Notes: a model not told the origin generated them from the letters alone. DNA of 64,000 bases from Pseudomonas sp. S30 (GCF_016518545.1 NZ_JACVTO010000010.1:62001-126000); one strand, 5' to 3'. Shown: positions 6,869 through 20,746, numbered from the stretch's first letter. Made by a program: numbers and translations.

Positions 6869-8665
6869 ATGCCCGCGCACATCGAAGACTACGCCATGCT
6901 CGGCAATTGCCGCAGCGCCGCCCTGGTCAGCCGCGATGGCTCGATCGACTGGCTGTGCCTGCCGCGTTTCGACGCCCCTGCGGTGTTCGCCGCCTTGCTC
7001 GGCAATGAGGAAAACGGGCGCTGGCGCCTGGCGCCAAGCGATCCGGTGCAGCGCTGTACGCGGCGTTACCTGGAGGACACCCTGGTGCTCGAAACGGTGT
7101 GGACCACCGCCACCGGCCAGGCGCGGGTGCTGGACTGCATGCCGATGGGCGAGCAGAACGCGGTGCTGCGGATCGTCGAGGGCATATCGGGCCAGACGGC
7201 TTTCGAACTGGACCTGGTGATGCGCTTCGACTATGGCCGCAGCGTCCCCTGGGTGGAACGCCTGGACCCGTTGAGCCTCAGCGCGGTGGCAGGTCCCGAC
7301 AGGTTGATCCTGCGCAGCACGGTGGGCCTGCATGCCATGGATCATCACAGCGTCTGCCGTTTTCGGGTGGCGGCTGGCGAACGACAGGTGTTCGCCCTGC
7401 GCCACGAGCCGTCGCACTTGCCCAACGGCGCGGACTTCGACGCCGACCAGGCGCTCACCGATACCATCGCCCACTGGCAGGCGTTCGCCGCACGCTGCCC
7501 GGACATCGGCCCCAACAGTGCACTGGTGCGCCGATCACTGCTGACCCTCAAGGCGCTCACCTACGCCCCCACCGGCGGCATCGTGGCGGCGGCCACCACG
7601 TCGCTGCCCGAGCGCATCGGCGGCGAGCGCAACTGGGATTACCGCTTCTGCTGGCTACGTGACGCCACCATGACGCTGCTGGCGTTCATGAACCTGGGTT
7701 ACTTCGACGAGGCCCAGGCCTGGCGTGAATGGCTGTTGCGCTCGGTGGCCGGCAACCCCGAGCAGATGCAGATCATGTACGGCCTTGGCGGAGAGCGGGA
7801 CCTGGGCGAGTACACCCTGCCTTGGCTAAGCGGTTACGAGCAATCCAGCCCGGTGCGAGTCGGCAACGCGGCGTCCGCCCAACGCCAGTTGGACATCTAT
7901 GGGGAAGTGGCCGATGCCATGAGCCAGGCGATCAAGGGCGGTCTGCCCCGTCATCCGCGCAGCGCCGCCATTTCACGCCTGATCATGCCGTACGTGGAAA
8001 GCATCTGGCGTGAAACGGACGAAGGCATCTGGGAAGTGCGCGGCGGGCGTCAGCATTTCGTCCACTCGAAGGTCATGGCGTGGGTCGCGTTCGACCGGGC
8101 CGCGAGTCTGGCGCAGACCACTGAGGAAGGCGGTGAACAGAGCCGGCATTACCGGAAGGTGGCCGAGCAGATCCACCGCCAGGTGTGCGAGCAGGGCATG
8201 GATCCGAGCGGGCAGTATTTCGTCCAGGCTTACGGTTCGGCGGATGTCGACGCCAGCCTGTTGCAGATCGCCCTGACCGGATTCCTGCCTGCCGACGATC
8301 CGCGCTTCCTGCGCACGCTGGAGCAGATCGAGCAACGCTTGCTGAAGAACGGGCTGTTGCTACGTTACGACACCGACAGCGGCAGCGATGGCCTGACGCC
8401 GGGAGAAGGCACCTTCCTGGTCTGCTCGTTCTGGCTGGCCGACGTTTACGTGCTGCTGGGTCGACAGGCACAGGCGCAGGCGCTCTACGAGCACCTGAGC
8501 GGCCTGTGCAACGACGTCGGGCTGCTGGCCGAGCAGTATGACCCGGCCGATGGTCGCATGCTGGGCAACTTCCCCCAGGCCTTCAGCCACATCGGCATCA
8601 TCAATACCGCGTTGAACCTGTACCGGGCGCAATGCCCGGCGAAGGACCGGGCCAGCAGCACCTGA
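6869..8665 (+). CDS. Glycoside hydrolase family 15 (glucoamylase-like) protein
   Basis: 598 residues with no signal peptide, so cytoplasmic. An N-terminal domain (IEDYAMLGNCRSAALVSRDG, SIDWLCLPRFDAP) is followed by an alpha/alpha-barrel with the GH15 marks NWDYRFCWLRDATM at about residue 256, FVHSKVMAWVAFDRA, and EGTFLVCSFWLADVY at about 512, the last carrying a catalytic-type glutamate. The C-terminus has LGNFPQAFSHIGIINTALNL. Relatives hydrolyse alpha-1,4-glucosides or trehalose, so a role in glycogen or trehalose turnover is likely. ATG 6869 has GAGGAA five bases before it; an open frame of 30 codons upstream lacks a ribosome site. The bidirectional hairpin at 8692-8724 follows. Confidence 0.93.
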   Translation: MPAHIEDYAMLGNCRSAALVSRDGSIDWLCLPRFDAPAVFAALLGNEENGRWRLAPSDPVQRCTRRYLEDTLVLETVWTTATGQARVLDCMPMGEQNAVLRIVEGISGQTAFELDLVMRFDYGRSVPWVERLDPLSLSAVAGPDRLILRSTVGLHAMDHHSVCRFRVAAGERQVFALRHEPSHLPNGADFDADQALTDTIAHWQAFAARCPDIGPNSALVRRSLLTLKALTYAPTGGIVAAATTSLPERIGGERNWDYRFCWLRDATMTLLAFMNLGYFDEAQAWREWLLRSVAGNPEQMQIMYGLGGERDLGEYTLPWLSGYEQSSPVRVGNAASAQRQLDIYGEVADAMSQAIKGGLPRHPRSAAISRLIMPYVESIWRETDEGIWEVRGGRQHFVHSKVMAWVAFDRAASLAQTTEEGGEQSRHYRKVAEQIHRQVCEQGMDPSGQYFVQAYGSADVDASLLQIALTGFLPADDPRFLRTLEQIEQRLLKNGLLLRYDTDSGSDGLTPGEGTFLVCSFWLADVYVLLGRQAQAQALYEHLSGLCNDVGLLAEQYDPADGRMLGNFPQAFSHIGIINTALNLYRAQCPAKDRASST

Positions 8666-8691
8666 GGCGTGGACGGACCGCAGCGCTGGAA

Positions 8692-8724
8692 ACGAAACAC
8701 CCCGCCGAGGCGGGGTGTTTTCGT
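8692..8724. terminator. Bidirectional intrinsic terminator between GH15 and nuoN
   Basis: ACGAAACACCCCGCC pairs with GGCGGGGTGTTTTCGT around a two-base loop, giving about 15 pairs with one bulge. An A-rich left arm and T-rich right arm make it work in both directions, ending the GH15 transcript and the long nuo transcript that converge here. Confidence 0.88.
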
Positions 8725-8737
8725 TGCTGCCAGGGCA

Positions 8738-10207
8738 TCAACCCGCCAGATGCAATCCGGCTTGCTGGACCAGGTCCAGCAGCGGCTGTGGGTAGACGCC
8801 CAGCACGAAGGCCAGCACCGCCACCGCCAGCAGCATCACACCACCGGCACGCTGCTCCCAACCCAGGGGCGCGTCATGGCGGCGCAGGTTCGGCTCGGCC
8901 AGGTACAGCGTCACCATGACCCGCAGGTAATAGTACACACCGATGGCGCTGCCGATCACCAGTGCCCCCACCAACCACCAGAGGTGCGACTGCACGCCCG
9001 TGGCGATGATGTAGAACTTGCCGATGAAGCCGGCGGTGAGCGGGATGCCGGCCAGCGACAGCATCATCACCGTCAGCACGGCGGTCAGGTACGGACGGCG
9101 CCAGAACAGGCCGCGGTACTCGTACAGCGCATCGGCGTCGCGACCCGCGTAGGGCGAGGACATCAGCGTGATCACGCCGAAGGCGCCGAGGCTGGTGATC
9201 ACATAGGTGACCAGGTACACGCCCATGGCTTCCATGGCCAGGCCTTGGCTGGCCACCAGCGCGATGACCAGGTAGCCGAAGTGGGCGATGGAGGAGTAAC
9301 CCAGCAGTCGCTTGAGGTTGCTCTGGGTCAGCGCCAGCAGGTTGCCAACCAGGATCGAAGCCACCGCGATCACCGCCAGGACCGTGCTCAGTACGCCGCT
9401 GCTGGCGGCCGGGGAGAGCATGAACAGGCGCACGACCACGGCGAACACCGCGACCTTGCTGGCCGTGGCCAGGAACGCGGCCACTGGCGCCGGGGCGCCT
9501 TCGTACACGTCCGGGGTCCACAGGTGGAAGGGCACCAGCGACAGCTTGAACGCCAGGCCCACCAGCATCATGCCCAGGCCCAGTTGCGCCAGCAGGCTCG
9601 GCAGGCTGGTCGCGGCCAGGGCCTTGCCCAACTGGTCGAAGGTCAGGCTGCCGGCGTCGGCATACAGCAGCGCCATGCCGAACAGCAGGAACGCGGAGCC
9701 GGCCGCCGAGAGCACCATGTACTTGATGCCGGCCTCCAGCGAGCGCTTGTTGAAGAAGGCGTACGCCACCAGCCCGTAGACCGGTACCGACAGCAGCTCC
9801 AGGCCGATGAACAGGCCGGCCAGGTGGTTGGCGCTGACCAGCACCAGGCCGCCGAGGGCAGACATCAGCAACAGCAGGTACAGCTCTTCACGGTTGCCCG
9901 GGAAACCTTTCGAGCCTTCGCCGAGGTAGGCGTGGGCGAGGGTGACGCAGGCCAGGGTGGCCACCAGCACGATCGCCATGTACAGGCAGGCGAACTTGTC
10001 GATGGTCACCAACGAGGTCACGGCCAGGGGCGCGACCTTCAGCGCCGGCAAAATCGACAGCAGGGCTAGGTTCAGCCCCACGGTGGACAGCAGGAAGGTC
10101 TGCGAATGGTTGCGCTTGAAGGCGATCGCCAGCATCACCACCACCGTGGTCAGGGTGGTGATCAGCATCGGCGCCAATGCGATGAAGTGTTGAGTGGTGA
10201 ATTCCAT
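8738..10207 (-). CDS. nuoN: NADH-quinone oxidoreductase subunit N
   Basis: 489 residues, the usual length, almost wholly membrane helices. It is one of the three antiporter-like proton-pumping subunits of complex I. Visible marks are the conserved helix-5 glutamate region [18 protein letters not shown], the discontinuous-helix region [22 protein letters not shown] with its key lysine, and [16 protein letters not shown] 10207 begins the family's N-terminus (MEFTTQHF). It is the last gene of the operon, seven bases after nuoM, and ends just before the shared terminator. Confidence 0.98.
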   Translation of the reverse strand: MEFTTQHFIALAPMLITTLTTVVVMLAIAFKRNHSQTFLLSTVGLNLALLSILPALKVAPLAVTSLVTIDKFACLYMAIVLVATLACVTLAHAYLGEGSKGFPGNREELYLLLLMSALGGLVLVSANHLAGLFIGLELLSVPVYGLVAYAFFNKRSLEAGIKYMVLSAAGSAFLLFGMALLYADAGSLTFDQLGKALAATSLPSLLAQLGLGMMLVGLAFKLSLVPFHLWTPDVYEGAPAPVAAFLATASKVAVFAVVVRLFMLSPAASSGVLSTVLAVIAVASILVGNLLALTQSNLKRLLGYSSIAHFGYLVIALVASQGLAMEAMGVYLVTYVITSLGAFGVITLMSSPYAGRDADALYEYRGLFWRRPYLTAVLTVMMLSLAGIPLTAGFIGKFYIIATGVQSHLWWLVGALVIGSAIGVYYYLRVMVTLYLAEPNLRRHDAPLGWEQRAGGVMLLAVAVLAFVLGVYPQPLLDLVQQAGLHLAG

Positions 10208-10214
10208 AGCGCTC

Positions 10215-11747
10215 TTACCGGGCCGAAGCGAGTTGAGTGAAAGCGGAGCCGAGCCACTGCTGCACACCGCTCATGGTGGCGGCAGAAGTGTCCAGGAATG
10301 GCTGCGGATAAACGCCCAGCACCACCAGCAGCACCGCCAGGCCCAGCACCATGATCAGCTCGCGCGCGTCCATGCCGGCCAGCACGCTGTCGCCCTTGCT
10401 CGGGCCGAAGTAGGCGCGGTGGATCATGATCAGCGAATAGACCGAACCGAACACCAGACCGGTGGTGGCGATCACGGTGATCCACGGCACATGGGCGAAG
10501 CTGCCGATCAGGATCAGGAACTCGCCGACGAAGTTGCCGGTGCCGGGCAAGCCCAGCGAAGCCGCCGCGAAGAACAGGCTGATGGCCGGCAGGTAGGCGA
10601 TACGGTGCCACAGGCCGCCCATCTGGCGCATGTCACGGGTGTGCAGGCGCTCGTACAGCTGACCGGAGAGGATGAACAGCGCCGCGGCGGACAAGCCGTG
10701 GGCCAGCATCTGGATCACCGCGCCTTGCAGCGCCTGCTGGCTGCCGGAATAGATGCCGATCAGCACGAAGCCCATGTGCGAGACGCTGGAGAAGGCGATC
10801 AGGCGCTTGATGTCGGTCTGCGCGAAGGCCAGGAAGGCACCGTAGAAGATGCCGATCAGGCCCAGGGTCATGGCGATCGGCGCGAACTCCGCCGAGGCGT
10901 TGGGGAACAGCGGCAGGGCGAAGCGCAGCAGGCCATAGGCCGCGGTCTTCAGCAGGATACCGGCCAGGTCCACGGAACCGGCGGTCGGCGCCTGGGCGTG
11001 GGCGTCCGGCAGCCAGGAGTGGAAGGGCACCACGGGTAGCTTCACCGCGAAGGCGATGAAGAAGCCCAGCATCAGCAGGTACTCGACCCCGGCAGGCAAC
11101 TGCGCCTTGAGCAGGTCGCTGTAGTTGAAGGTGATGATGCCGGTGGTGTTGTAGTTCACCAGCACCAGGCCGAGGATCGCCACCAGCATGATCAGACCGC
11201 TGGCCTGGGTGAAGATGAAGAACTTGGTCGCCGCGTAGATCCGGGTCTTCTTGCCATCGGCCGAGCTGTGACCCCAGAGCGCGATGAGGAAGTACATCGG
11301 CACCAGCATCATTTCCCAGAAGAAGAAGAACAGGAACAGGTCCAGGGCCAGGAACACGCCGACCACACCGCCCAGGATCCACATCAGGTTGAGGTGGAAG
11401 AAGCCCACGTGGCGCTGGATCTCGTTCCACGAGCACAGCACCGACAGCAGGCCGAGCAGGCCGGTGAGCAGGATCATCAGCAGCGACAGGCCGTCCAGCG
11501 CCAGGTGCAGGCTGATGCCGAAGCGCTGGATCCACTGGACCTTGAACTCCAGTGCCCAGGCGGGCTCGGCGCCCGGAGCAGGGGCCAGGGTGTAGTTGCC
11601 GGTGGCCCACAGCCACAGGCCGATGCCCAGCAGCAGGGACATGGTCAGCAGCGCGATCCAGCGCGGCAGAGTGGCGCCGAAGCGCTCAGCCAGCCAGCAC
11701 AGGAAGCCGCCGATGAAGGGGATCAGGATCAGCCAAGGCAGAATCAT
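10215..11747 (-). CDS. nuoM: NADH-quinone oxidoreductase subunit M
   Basis: 510 residues, matching the family. Antiporter-like membrane subunit of complex I that contributes a proton channel. The conserved glutamate lies in [20 protein letters not shown]. The proton-path lysine and histidine segment is [22 protein letters not shown], followed by [19 protein letters not shown] 11747 ([14 protein letters not shown]) is chosen over an upstream in-frame extension that would reach into the 3' end of nuoL. The gap to nuoL is 58 bases, one of the wider gaps in the operon. Confidence 0.98.
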   Translation of the reverse strand: MILPWLILIPFIGGFLCWLAERFGATLPRWIALLTMSLLLGIGLWLWATGNYTLAPAPGAEPAWALEFKVQWIQRFGISLHLALDGLSLLMILLTGLLGLLSVLCSWNEIQRHVGFFHLNLMWILGGVVGVFLALDLFLFFFFWEMMLVPMYFLIALWGHSSADGKKTRIYAATKFFIFTQASGLIMLVAILGLVLVNYNTTGIITFNYSDLLKAQLPAGVEYLLMLGFFIAFAVKLPVVPFHSWLPDAHAQAPTAGSVDLAGILLKTAAYGLLRFALPLFPNASAEFAPIAMTLGLIGIFYGAFLAFAQTDIKRLIAFSSVSHMGFVLIGIYSGSQQALQGAVIQMLAHGLSAAALFILSGQLYERLHTRDMRQMGGLWHRIAYLPAISLFFAAASLGLPGTGNFVGEFLILIGSFAHVPWITVIATTGLVFGSVYSLIMIHRAYFGPSKGDSVLAGMDARELIMVLGLAVLLVVLGVYPQPFLDTSAATMSGVQQWLGSAFTQLASAR

Positions 11748-11805
11748 GACGGGTTCGTTTCCTTTCGCAGAGTCGCAAGGTTCGCGAGGTTCGCAATATT
11801 CATGG

Positions 11806-13655
<1,850 letters not shown>

Positions 13656-13659
<4 letters not shown>

Positions 13660-13964
13660 CCGCGCATCTCACTGGCAGCATCGATGTCGAGAGTGTGGAA
13701 GCGGCGATACAACTGCAGCAGGATCGCCAGGCCGATACTGGCCTCGGCGGCTGCCAGGCTGATCACCAGAATGAACATCACCTGGCCATCGGGTTGCACC
13801 CAACGCGCGCCGGCGACGACGAACGCCAGTGCGGAGGCGTTCATCATGACTTCCAGGCTCATGAGCACGAAGAGGATGTTGCGCCGGACCATCAGGCCGA
13901 CCAGACCTAAGCAGAACAGGATCCCGGCGACCGCCAGACCATGTTCGAGAGGGATAGCACCCAT
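13656..13964 (-). CDS. nuoK: NADH-quinone oxidoreductase subunit K
   Basis: 102 residues with three membrane helices, the standard NuoK size. Two membrane glutamates needed for proton transfer are present, in [16 protein letters not shown] and in [15 protein letters not shown]. It is similar to the MnhC/MrpC antiporter subunits. It is separated from nuoJ by three bases and overlaps nuoL by four. Confidence 0.98.
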
Positions 13965-13967
13965 GAT

Positions 13968-14468
13968 TTACTCCTTCGCCTCGTTGCGGCCCAGGTGGAA
14001 GGCGGTGACGGCTGCCGCCAGCAGCAGCATCGAGGCCAGTTCGACCACCAGCAGGTAGGGGCCGAACAGACTGACACCCACTTGCTTCGGGGTGATGGTG
14101 GTGCCGCTGATGGCCGCACCGCTCGGGGTGACGAACAGCACGTACAGCAACTCGGCCAGCAGCAGCGCGGCGAGAATCACCGGCCCGCCCCAGATACCGG
14201 GCTTGAGCCAGCCGCGCTCCTGGGCGACCGAGGCCGGCCCCAGGTTGAGCATCATCACCACGAATACGAACAGCACCATGATGGCGCCAGCGTAGGCGAT
14301 CACTTCCAGGGCGCCAGCGAAGGGCGCGCCGAGGGCGAAGAAAATCATCGCCACCGAAATCAGCGAGATGATCAGGTACAGCAGCGCGTGCACAGGATTG
14401 GTCCCGGTCACCACCCGAAGGGTGGAGACCACGGCGATGCCCGATGCGAAGTAGAAAGCGAATTCCAT
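13968..14468 (-). CDS. nuoJ: NADH-quinone oxidoreductase subunit J
   Basis: 166 residues with five predicted helices. The conserved [19 protein letters not shown] helix, whose pi-bulge is central to coupling in complex I, is intact. The N-terminus [20 protein letters not shown] and the block [21 protein letters not shown] are typical of the family. It lies ten bases after nuoI and three before nuoK. Confidence 0.97.
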   Translation of the reverse strand: MEFAFYFASGIAVVSTLRVVTGTNPVHALLYLIISLISVAMIFFALGAPFAGALEVIAYAGAIMVLFVFVVMMLNLGPASVAQERGWLKPGIWGGPVILAALLLAELLYVLFVTPSGAAISGTTITPKQVGVSLFGPYLLVVELASMLLLAAAVTAFHLGRNEAKE

Positions 14469-14478
14469 CTTTCTGTCC

Positions 14479-15027
14479 TTATGGGAGCAAGCTCTTCACG
14501 TTGATCGGCTCGGCTTCGTTCTGCGCGGCGCCTTTGGGCTTGCCGGCGATCGCCATCCCCGCGACGCGGTAGAAGTTGTAGTCAGGGTTCTTGCCGGGGC
14601 CGGAGATCAGCAGATCTTCCTTTTCGTACACCAGGTCCTGACGCTTGAACTCGGCCATTTCGAAGTCTGGCGTGAGCTGGATCGCGGTAGTCGGGCAGGC
14701 TTCCTCGCACAGGCCGCAGAAGATGCAGCGCGAGAAGTTGATGCGGAAGAACTCCGGGTACCAGCGGCCGTCGTCGGTTTCGGCCTTCTGCAACGAGATG
14801 CAGCCGACCGGGCAGGCTACCGCGCACAGGTTGCAGGCCACGCAGCGTTCTTCGCCGTCGGGGTCGCGGGTCAGGACGATGCGGCCGCGGTAGCGGGGCG
14901 GCAGGTACACGGGTTCTTCGGGGTACTGCAGGGTGTCGCGCTTGCGGAACCCGTGGGAAAACACCATAGCCAGGCTGCGCAGCTGAGTGCCGGTGCCCTT
15001 AACGATGTCGCCGATATACTTGAACAT
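14479..15027 (-). CDS. nuoI: NADH-quinone oxidoreductase subunit I (two 4Fe-4S clusters)
   Basis: 182 residues. A ferredoxin-like subunit of the peripheral arm that passes electrons to NuoB. Both tetranuclear cluster motifs are complete: [15 protein letters not shown] and [15 protein letters not shown]. The N-terminal amphipathic helix ([19 protein letters not shown]) anchors it on the membrane arm. Ten bases separate it from nuoJ and eleven from nuoH. Confidence 0.98.
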   Translation of the reverse strand: MFKYIGDIVKGTGTQLRSLAMVFSHGFRKRDTLQYPEEPVYLPPRYRGRIVLTRDPDGEERCVACNLCAVACPVGCISLQKAETDDGRWYPEFFRINFSRCIFCGLCEEACPTTAIQLTPDFEMAEFKRQDLVYEKEDLLISGPGKNPDYNFYRVAGMAIAGKPKGAAQNEAEPINVKSLLP

Positions 15028-15038
15028 GGGTCAAATCC

Positions 15039-16046
15039 TCACTGGGCCGCGACGGCTGGCGTGTTGTAGAGCACGATCGCAGCGGTCACCAGCAAATTGA
15101 TCAGGGTCAGCGGCAGGCAGAACTTCCAGCTGAAGTCCATCACCTGGTCATAGCGCGGGCGCGGAATCGAGGCGCGCAACAGGATGAACAGCATGATGAA
15201 GAAGCCGGTCTTGAGCGCGAACCACAGGAACGACAGTTGCGGCAGGATGCCGAACGGGCCGTGCCAGCCGCCGAAGAACAGGGTGACCAGCAGCGCCGAG
15301 ATGAGGATGATGCCGATGTACTCACCGACGAAGAACATGCCCCATTTCATCCCCGCATACTCGATGTGGTAGCCGTCGGCCAGTTCCTGCTCCGCTTCCG
15401 GCTGGTCGAACGGGTGACGGTGAGTCACGGCGACGCCGGCGATGAAGAAGGTGCAGAAGCCGAAGAACTGCGGAATGATGAACCACAGGTTCTGCGCCTG
15501 GTACTCGACGATGTCGCGCATGTTGAACGAGCCCACCTGCACCACTACGCCCATCAGCGCCAGGCCCAGGAACACCTCGTACGACACTGTCTGCGCCGAG
15601 GCCCGCAGGCTGCCGAGCAGGGCGTACTTGTTGTTCGACGACCAGCCGGCGAACAGCACAGCGTAGACCGACAGGCCGGCCATGGCGAAGAAGAACAGCA
15701 GGCCGATGTTCAGGTCGGCGACGCCCCAGGTCGGGGTGATCGGAATGACCACGAAGGCGATCAGCAGCGCGCTCATCGCCACCACCGGTGCCAGGGTGAA
15801 GATCACCCGGTCGACGAAGGGAGGGTTCCAGTCTTCCTTGAAGAACATCTTCAGCATGTCGGCGGCGATCTGGAACATGCCGAACGGCCCGACCCGGTTC
15901 GGGCCGTAGCGGTCCTGCCACCAGCCGAGCAGACGGCGCTCGACGAAGCTGAGCAGGGCGCCGCTGACCACCACCGCCAGCAGCACCACGATGGCACGCA
16001 GCACGGCGAGGATCGCATCGATCACTTCGGGGGTGAACCAGCTCAT
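15039..16046 (-). CDS. nuoH: NADH-quinone oxidoreductase subunit H
   Basis: 335 residues with about eight helices. It forms most of the quinone-access tunnel of complex I. Visible signatures are [21 protein letters not shown], the loop [18 protein letters not shown], and the acidic block [24 protein letters not shown] cut at the usual places. It overlaps nuoG by four bases. Confidence 0.98.
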   Translation of the reverse strand: MSWFTPEVIDAILAVLRAIVVLLAVVVSGALLSFVERRLLGWWQDRYGPNRVGPFGMFQIAADMLKMFFKEDWNPPFVDRVIFTLAPVVAMSALLIAFVVIPITPTWGVADLNIGLLFFFAMAGLSVYAVLFAGWSSNNKYALLGSLRASAQTVSYEVFLGLALMGVVVQVGSFNMRDIVEYQAQNLWFIIPQFFGFCTFFIAGVAVTHRHPFDQPEAEQELADGYHIEYAGMKWGMFFVGEYIGIILISALLVTLFFGGWHGPFGILPQLSFLWFALKTGFFIMLFILLRASIPRPRYDQVMDFSWKFCLPLTLINLLVTAAIVLYNTPAVAAQ

Positions 16047-18757
16047 TGTGCTGCCTCCTGCAGGCCTTCGACGGGTGTACCGAAGATGGCGGGCGGAATG
16101 CCAGCCAGGCCTTTCGGCAGCGCCACCAGGCCAGCGCCCAGGGCTTCGTTGATGCGCAGCGGCAGGCGCAGGGACACGCCGCCCACGGTCAGGCTCAGCA
16201 GGGCGCCATCGTTGACCCCCAGGCGGTCGGCCTCGGACTTGGCCAGCCCCACGTAGGCGGCCGGAATGCGCGACTGCACCGGCGCTGCGCGCGACGAGCT
16301 CTCTTCGCTGCCGAACAGGTGGAAGAAGGGTACCGCGGTCCAGGTGCCACGGGCCGGATTGAACGCGCCCGGGATGGCGTCGAACCAGCTCAGGCCATCG
16401 CCCTGGGGCTCGATCAGACGCACCCCGGGGTCACCGGCACGCAGGTGGCCACCCACCTCGTCCTGGAACTTGTTCCAGGCCTGCGGCGAGTTCCAGCCCG
16501 GCGACCAGGCGAACGGCACCTGCTGGCGCGGCTCGGCCGACCCGGAATAGCCTTCCATGGAGAAGGCGAAGGCAGTGTCCTTGTCCTGTGGGGCCCGTGG
16601 TTCGTGCACGCTGATGTTGGCGCGCATGGCGGTGCGGCCCGAATAGCGCAGCGGCTCGCGCGCCAGCTTCAGGCCCTTGATGCGGAACGCGGCGCTAGGC
16701 GCGGCGTTGACGATCGCGGCCAGTTGCGGTGCAGCCGCAGCGCAGGCGTCGGTGACGTGGTCCAGCTGCGTCCAGTCCACCGGTTTGTTCAGCAGGGTGG
16801 CACGCAGCGCGTGCATCCAGCGCCAGCCTTCGTGGATCTGGATGCTGCTGTCCAGGTACTGCGGGTCGAAGACCTGGAAGAAGCGCTGGGCGCGGCCTTC
16901 CTGGCTGACCAGGGTGCCATCGCCCTCGGCGAAGGACGCCGCAGGCAGCACCAGGTGCGCGCGTTCGCTGGTGGCGGTCCTGGAATGGTCTGCGACGATC
17001 ACCACCTTGGCGGCCGCCAGGGCGGCGTCGACCTTGGCGGCCGGCACGCGGGCGTACAGATCGTTCTCCAGCACCACGATGGCGTCGGCCTTGCCGCTGA
17101 TGACGGCGTCCAGCGCCGCATCAACGGAGTCACCGCCCAGCATCGCCAGGCCCAGGCTGTTGGCCTCGGGTACCACCAGGCTCAACGAGCCGTTCTTCTC
17201 GCGCAGTTTCAGCGCCTTGGCGATGTTGGCCGCCGCCTCGATCAGGGCAGGGTCGGCCAGCGAGGTGCCGGCGATGACCAGCGGACGCTGCGCCGCTACC
17301 AGGGCATCGGCGATGCGTTGCGCCAGTGCCTGCGCCTCGGCGTCCAGGCCGGCCACGGCCGGGGCGCTCGGGTCGATGGCGTGAGCCACGGCGAAGCCCA
17401 GGCGCGCGAGGTCGGCGGGTGCGGCGTGAACGCACTCTTCGGCGACGTCGTCGAGTTTGGTCTCGGCCAGCGAAGCGATGAACAACGGATACAGCGCGTG
17501 CTGGCCGATGTTCTTCACCGCAGCGTCCAGCCAAGGCTGCACTTTCATGCCTTCGGCCATGGCCTGGGCCTTGCCCTTGGTGGCCTGGCGTACGGCCAGG
17601 GCGACGCGGGCGGCGGTCTGGGTCAGGTCCTCGCCGAGCACGAACACCGCGTCGTGGTCTTCGATGTCGCGCAGGGTCGGCACCGGCAGCGGGCTGCGAT
17701 TGAGCACGTCGAGCACCAATCGCACGCGGGCCAGCTCGCCCGCTTCCATGCCCGTATGGAAGTAGTCCGCGCCAACCAGCTCGCGCAGCCCGTAGTTGCT
17801 TTCAAGGCTGGCACGCGGCGAGCCGATGCCGACGATGGTGCGCCCGCGCAGCAGGTCGGCGGCCTTGTCCAGCGCCGCATCCAGGCCCAGTGTGCTGCCG
17901 TCGGCCAGCGACGGCTGGCGTGGACGGTCCTTGCGGTTGACGTAGCCGTAGCCGAAGCGGCCGCGGTCACACAGGAAATACTGGTTCACCGAGCCGTTGA
18001 AGCGGTTCTCGATGCGGCGCAGTTCGCCATAGCGCTCACCGGGGCTGATGTTGCAGCCGCTGGAACAGCCATGGCAGATGCTCGGGGCGAACTGCATGTC
18101 CCACTTGCGGTTGTAGCGCTCGGAGTGGGTCTTGTCGGTGAACACGCCGGTGGGGCAGACCTCGGTCAGGTTGCCGGAGAACTCGCTTTCCAGCACGCCG
18201 TCTTCGACGCGACCGAAGTACACGTTGTCATGGGCGCCGTAGACGCCCAGGTCGGTACCGCCTGCGTAGTCCTTGTAGTAACGCACGCAGCGATAGCAGG
18301 CGATGCAACGGTTCATCTCGTGGGCGATGAACGGGCCGAGGTCCTGGTTCTGGTGCGTGCGTTTGCTGAAGCGATAGCGGCGCTCGTTGTGGCCGGTCAT
18401 CACCGTCATGTCCTGCAAGTGGCAGTGACCCCCTTCCTCGCACACCGGGCAGTCGTGCGGGTGGTTGGTCATCAGCCATTCGACGACGCTGGCGCGAAAC
18501 GCCTTGGATTCTTCATCCTCGATGGAGATCCAGGTGCCGTCGGAGGCTGGGGTCATGCAGGACATGACGATGCGACCACGGGTGTCGTTTTCGTCGGTGT
18601 ACTGCTTGACCGCGCACTGCCGGCAGGCGCCGACGCTACCGAGCGCCGGGTGCCAGCAGAAATAGGGGATGTCGAGGCCGAGTGACAGACAGGCCTGTAA
18701 CAGGTTGTCCGCACCGTTGACTTCGAGCGCTTTGCCGTCTACGTGGATAGTGGCCAT
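16043..18757 (-). CDS. nuoG: NADH-quinone oxidoreductase subunit G
   Basis: 904 residues, the size usual for the gammaproteobacterial form. The N-terminus carries the 2Fe-2S ligands ([19 protein letters not shown]), then [19 protein letters not shown] with the His-Cys3 4Fe-4S site, then [16 protein letters not shown] for the next cluster. [13 protein letters not shown] is the extra cluster (N7-type) site found in E. coli-like enzymes. The remainder is a molybdopterin-oxidoreductase-like fold without cofactor function. A 130-base gap with a hairpin separates it from nuoF. Confidence 0.98.
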   Translation of the reverse strand: MATIHVDGKALEVNGADNLLQACLSLGLDIPYFCWHPALGSVGACRQCAVKQYTDENDTRGRIVMSCMTPASDGTWISIEDEESKAFRASVVEWLMTNHPHDCPVCEEGGHCHLQDMTVMTGHNERRYRFSKRTHQNQDLGPFIAHEMNRCIACYRCVRYYKDYAGGTDLGVYGAHDNVYFGRVEDGVLESEFSGNLTEVCPTGVFTDKTHSERYNRKWDMQFAPSICHGCSSGCNISPGERYGELRRIENRFNGSVNQYFLCDRGRFGYGYVNRKDRPRQPSLADGSTLGLDAALDKAADLLRGRTIVGIGSPRASLESNYGLRELVGADYFHTGMEAGELARVRLVLDVLNRSPLPVPTLRDIEDHDAVFVLGEDLTQTAARVALAVRQATKGKAQAMAEGMKVQPWLDAAVKNIGQHALYPLFIASLAETKLDDVAEECVHAAPADLARLGFAVAHAIDPSAPAVAGLDAEAQALAQRIADALVAAQRPLVIAGTSLADPALIEAAANIAKALKLREKNGSLSLVVPEANSLGLAMLGGDSVDAALDAVISGKADAIVVLENDLYARVPAAKVDAALAAAKVVIVADHSRTATSERAHLVLPAASFAEGDGTLVSQEGRAQRFFQVFDPQYLDSSIQIHEGWRWMHALRATLLNKPVDWTQLDHVTDACAAAAPQLAAIVNAAPSAAFRIKGLKLAREPLRYSGRTAMRANISVHEPRAPQDKDTAFAFSMEGYSGSAEPRQQVPFAWSPGWNSPQAWNKFQDEVGGHLRAGDPGVRLIEPQGDGLSWFDAIPGAFNPARGTWTAVPFFHLFGSEESSSRAAPVQSRIPAAYVGLAKSEADRLGVNDGALLSLTVGGVSLRLPLRINEALGAGLVALPKGLAGIPPAIFGTPVEGLQEAAQ

Positions 18758-18857
18758 GGTTCAAAGTTCTTCGTTGGCCCGCGTGAGCAGGCGTGGCTAA
18801 TGGAAATCGGTGAGCCTGTGGCACGCCGCAAAGTCTCGGGCCGGCCGTCAGGCTGGC

Positions 18858-18879
18858 GGGTGGCACGGACCACCCGCGT
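18858..18879 (-). other. Hairpin in the nuoF-nuoG gap
   Basis: GCGGGTGG (18858-18865) pairs with CCACCCGC (18872-18879) around a six-base loop, just after the nuoF stop codon in the 130-base gap. There is no T-run, so it is more likely an mRNA processing or stabilising element than a terminator. Confidence 0.5.
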
Positions 18880-18887
18880 TCATCTTG

Positions 18888-20252
18888 TTATGCGCCGACC
18901 GTGATCGGCTGTCCCAGGTTCGGGCGCAAGGTGTCGCTAGCGCTGGCAGGCGCGACACCGGCCTCGAACTCGGCACGGAAATACTTGATGGCGCTGCCCA
19001 GTGGCTCGACCGCACCCGGTGCGTGAGCACAGAAGGTGCGGCCAGGGCCGAGGAAGTTGACCAGGCCCAGCAGGGTCTCGATGTCCTCGGCGCGGCCCTG
19101 ACCTTTTTCCAGGGCGCGCAGCATCTTCACGCTCCAGGGCAGGCCGTCGCGGCAGGGGGTGCACCAGCCACAGGATTCCCGGGCGAAGAACTCCTCCATG
19201 TTGCGCAGCAGCGAGACCATGCTGACGCTGTCGTCGACCGCCATGGCCAGGCCGGTGCCCATGCGGGTACCGACCTTGGCGATGCCGCCGGCGTACATCT
19301 GCGCGTCCAGGTGCTCGGGCAGCAGGAAACCGGTACCGGCGCCGCCGGGCTGCCAGCACTTGAGCCGGAAGCCATCGCGCATGCCGCCTGCGTAGTCTTC
19401 GAACAGCTCGCGGGCGGTGACGCCGAATGGCAATTCCCACAGGCCCGGGTTCTTGACCTTGCCGGAGAAGCCCATCAGCTTGGTGCCGTGGTCTTCGCTG
19501 CCTTCGCGGGCCAGCGACTTGTACCAGTCGTTGCCGTTGGCGACGATGGCCGGCACGTTGCACAGGGTTTCGACGTTGTTCACGCAGGTCGGCTTGCCCC
19601 AGACGCCGACGGCGGCGGGGAAGGGCGGTTTGGAACGTGGGTTGGCGCGGCGGCCTTCGAGCGAGTTGATCAGCGCGGTTTCTTCGCCGCAGATGTAGCG
19701 GCCTGCGCCGGTGTGGACGAACAGCTCGAAGTCGAAGCCGCTGCCCAGGATGTTCTTGCCCAGCAGGCCGGCGGCCTTGGCCTCGTCGATGGCGCGATTG
19801 AGGTGCTTTGCCGCGGTGGTGTATTCGCCGCGCAGGAAGATGTAGCCGCGGTAGGCCTTCAAGGCACGGGCGCTGATCAGCATGCCCTCGATCAGCAGAT
19901 GGGGCTGTTGCTCCATCAGCATCCGGTCCTTCCAGGTGTTGGGTTCCATCTCATCCGCGTTGCACAGCAGGTAGCGGATGTTCATGGATTCGTCTTTGGG
20001 CATCAGCCCCCACTTCACACCGGTGGGGAAGCCAGCGCCACCACGGCCCTTGAGGCCGGAGTCCTTGACGCTTTGCACGATCTCGTCAGCCGACATCTGC
20101 GCCAGCGCCTTGCGGGCAGCGGCATAGCCGTTCTTCGATTCGTACTCGGCCAGCCATACCGGCTCGGCGTCGTCACGCAGGCGCCAGGTCAGCGGGTGGG
20201 TTTCGGCCGTGCGCGCGATGCGGTTGGCCGGACCGAAGGATGTGATGGTCAT
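18888..20252 (-). CDS. nuoF: NADH-quinone oxidoreductase subunit F (NADH/FMN site)
   Basis: 454 residues. It oxidises NADH with FMN and passes electrons into the cluster chain. The NADH-binding loop [14 protein letters not shown], the FMN-site segment [21 protein letters not shown] in two parts, and the cluster ligands [12 protein letters not shown] are all present, with a distal cysteine in [13 protein letters not shown] 20252 overlaps the nuoE stop by four bases; the open frame further upstream runs through nuoE and is rejected. Confidence 0.98.
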   Translation of the reverse strand: MTITSFGPANRIARTAETHPLTWRLRDDAEPVWLAEYESKNGYAAARKALAQMSADEIVQSVKDSGLKGRGGAGFPTGVKWGLMPKDESMNIRYLLCNADEMEPNTWKDRMLMEQQPHLLIEGMLISARALKAYRGYIFLRGEYTTAAKHLNRAIDEAKAAGLLGKNILGSGFDFELFVHTGAGRYICGEETALINSLEGRRANPRSKPPFPAAVGVWGKPTCVNNVETLCNVPAIVANGNDWYKSLAREGSEDHGTKLMGFSGKVKNPGLWELPFGVTARELFEDYAGGMRDGFRLKCWQPGGAGTGFLLPEHLDAQMYAGGIAKVGTRMGTGLAMAVDDSVSMVSLLRNMEEFFARESCGWCTPCRDGLPWSVKMLRALEKGQGRAEDIETLLGLVNFLGPGRTFCAHAPGAVEPLGSAIKYFRAEFEAGVAPASASDTLRPNLGQPITVGA

Positions 20253-20746
20253 GCGTAACCCTCCAGCAGCTTGGCCACGCCGGCAGGCTGCACGTCGCCA
20301 AAGGTGTCGTCGTCGATCATCAGCGCCGGGGCCTTGTCGCAGTTGCCCAGGCAGCACACCGGCAACAGGGTGAAGCGCCCGTCGGCGGTGGTCTGGCCCA
20401 GGCCGATGCCCAGCTCGCTCTGGATCTGGCCGACGACCGATTCATGGCCGCCGATGTAGCAGACCATGCTGTCGCACACGCGGATGATGTGCCGGCCTAC
20501 GGGCTGGCGGAATATCTGGCTGTAGAAGGTGGCCACGCCCTCGACGTCGCTGGCAGGAATACCGAGCATTTCGCCAATCGCATGAATGGCGCCGTCCGGC
20601 ACCCAGCCGCGTGCCTTCTGCACGATCTTCAGGGCTTCGATGGACGCCGCGCGCGGGTCCTCGTAGTGGTGCATCTCGTGCTCGATGGCCGAGCGCTCGG
20701 TTTCGCTCAGGGCGAAACGGTCGGTTTGGATAAGCGTGCTGTTCAT
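20249..20746 (-). CDS. nuoE: NADH-quinone oxidoreductase subunit E (2Fe-2S)
   Basis: 165 residues with a thioredoxin-like fold. The 2Fe-2S ligands are in CDSMVC (C-x4-C) and [10 protein letters not shown]. It pairs with NuoF in the NADH dehydrogenase module. The N-terminal helical part ([20 protein letters not shown]) is standard. It lies two bases after nuoCD and overlaps nuoF by four. Confidence 0.98.
   Translation of the reverse strand: MNSTLIQTDRFALSETERSAIEHEMHHYEDPRAASIEALKIVQKARGWVPDGAIHAIGEMLGIPASDVEGVATFYSQIFRQPVGRHIIRVCDSMVCYIGGHESVVGQIQSELGIGLGQTTADGRFTLLPVCCLGNCDKAPALMIDDDTFGDVQPAGVAKLLEGYA

Noticed and set aside
8669..10069. Long plus-strand frame opposite nuoN
   Set aside because: Shadow of nuoN; the composition is H/Q/G-rich repeats typical of antisense reading of a membrane-protein gene.
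16046..18685. Long 879-codon open frame antisense to nuoG
   Set aside because: It is a mirror of a GC-rich real gene. The translation is rich in G, A, Q and H with no domain, and nuoG on the other strand is unmistakable.
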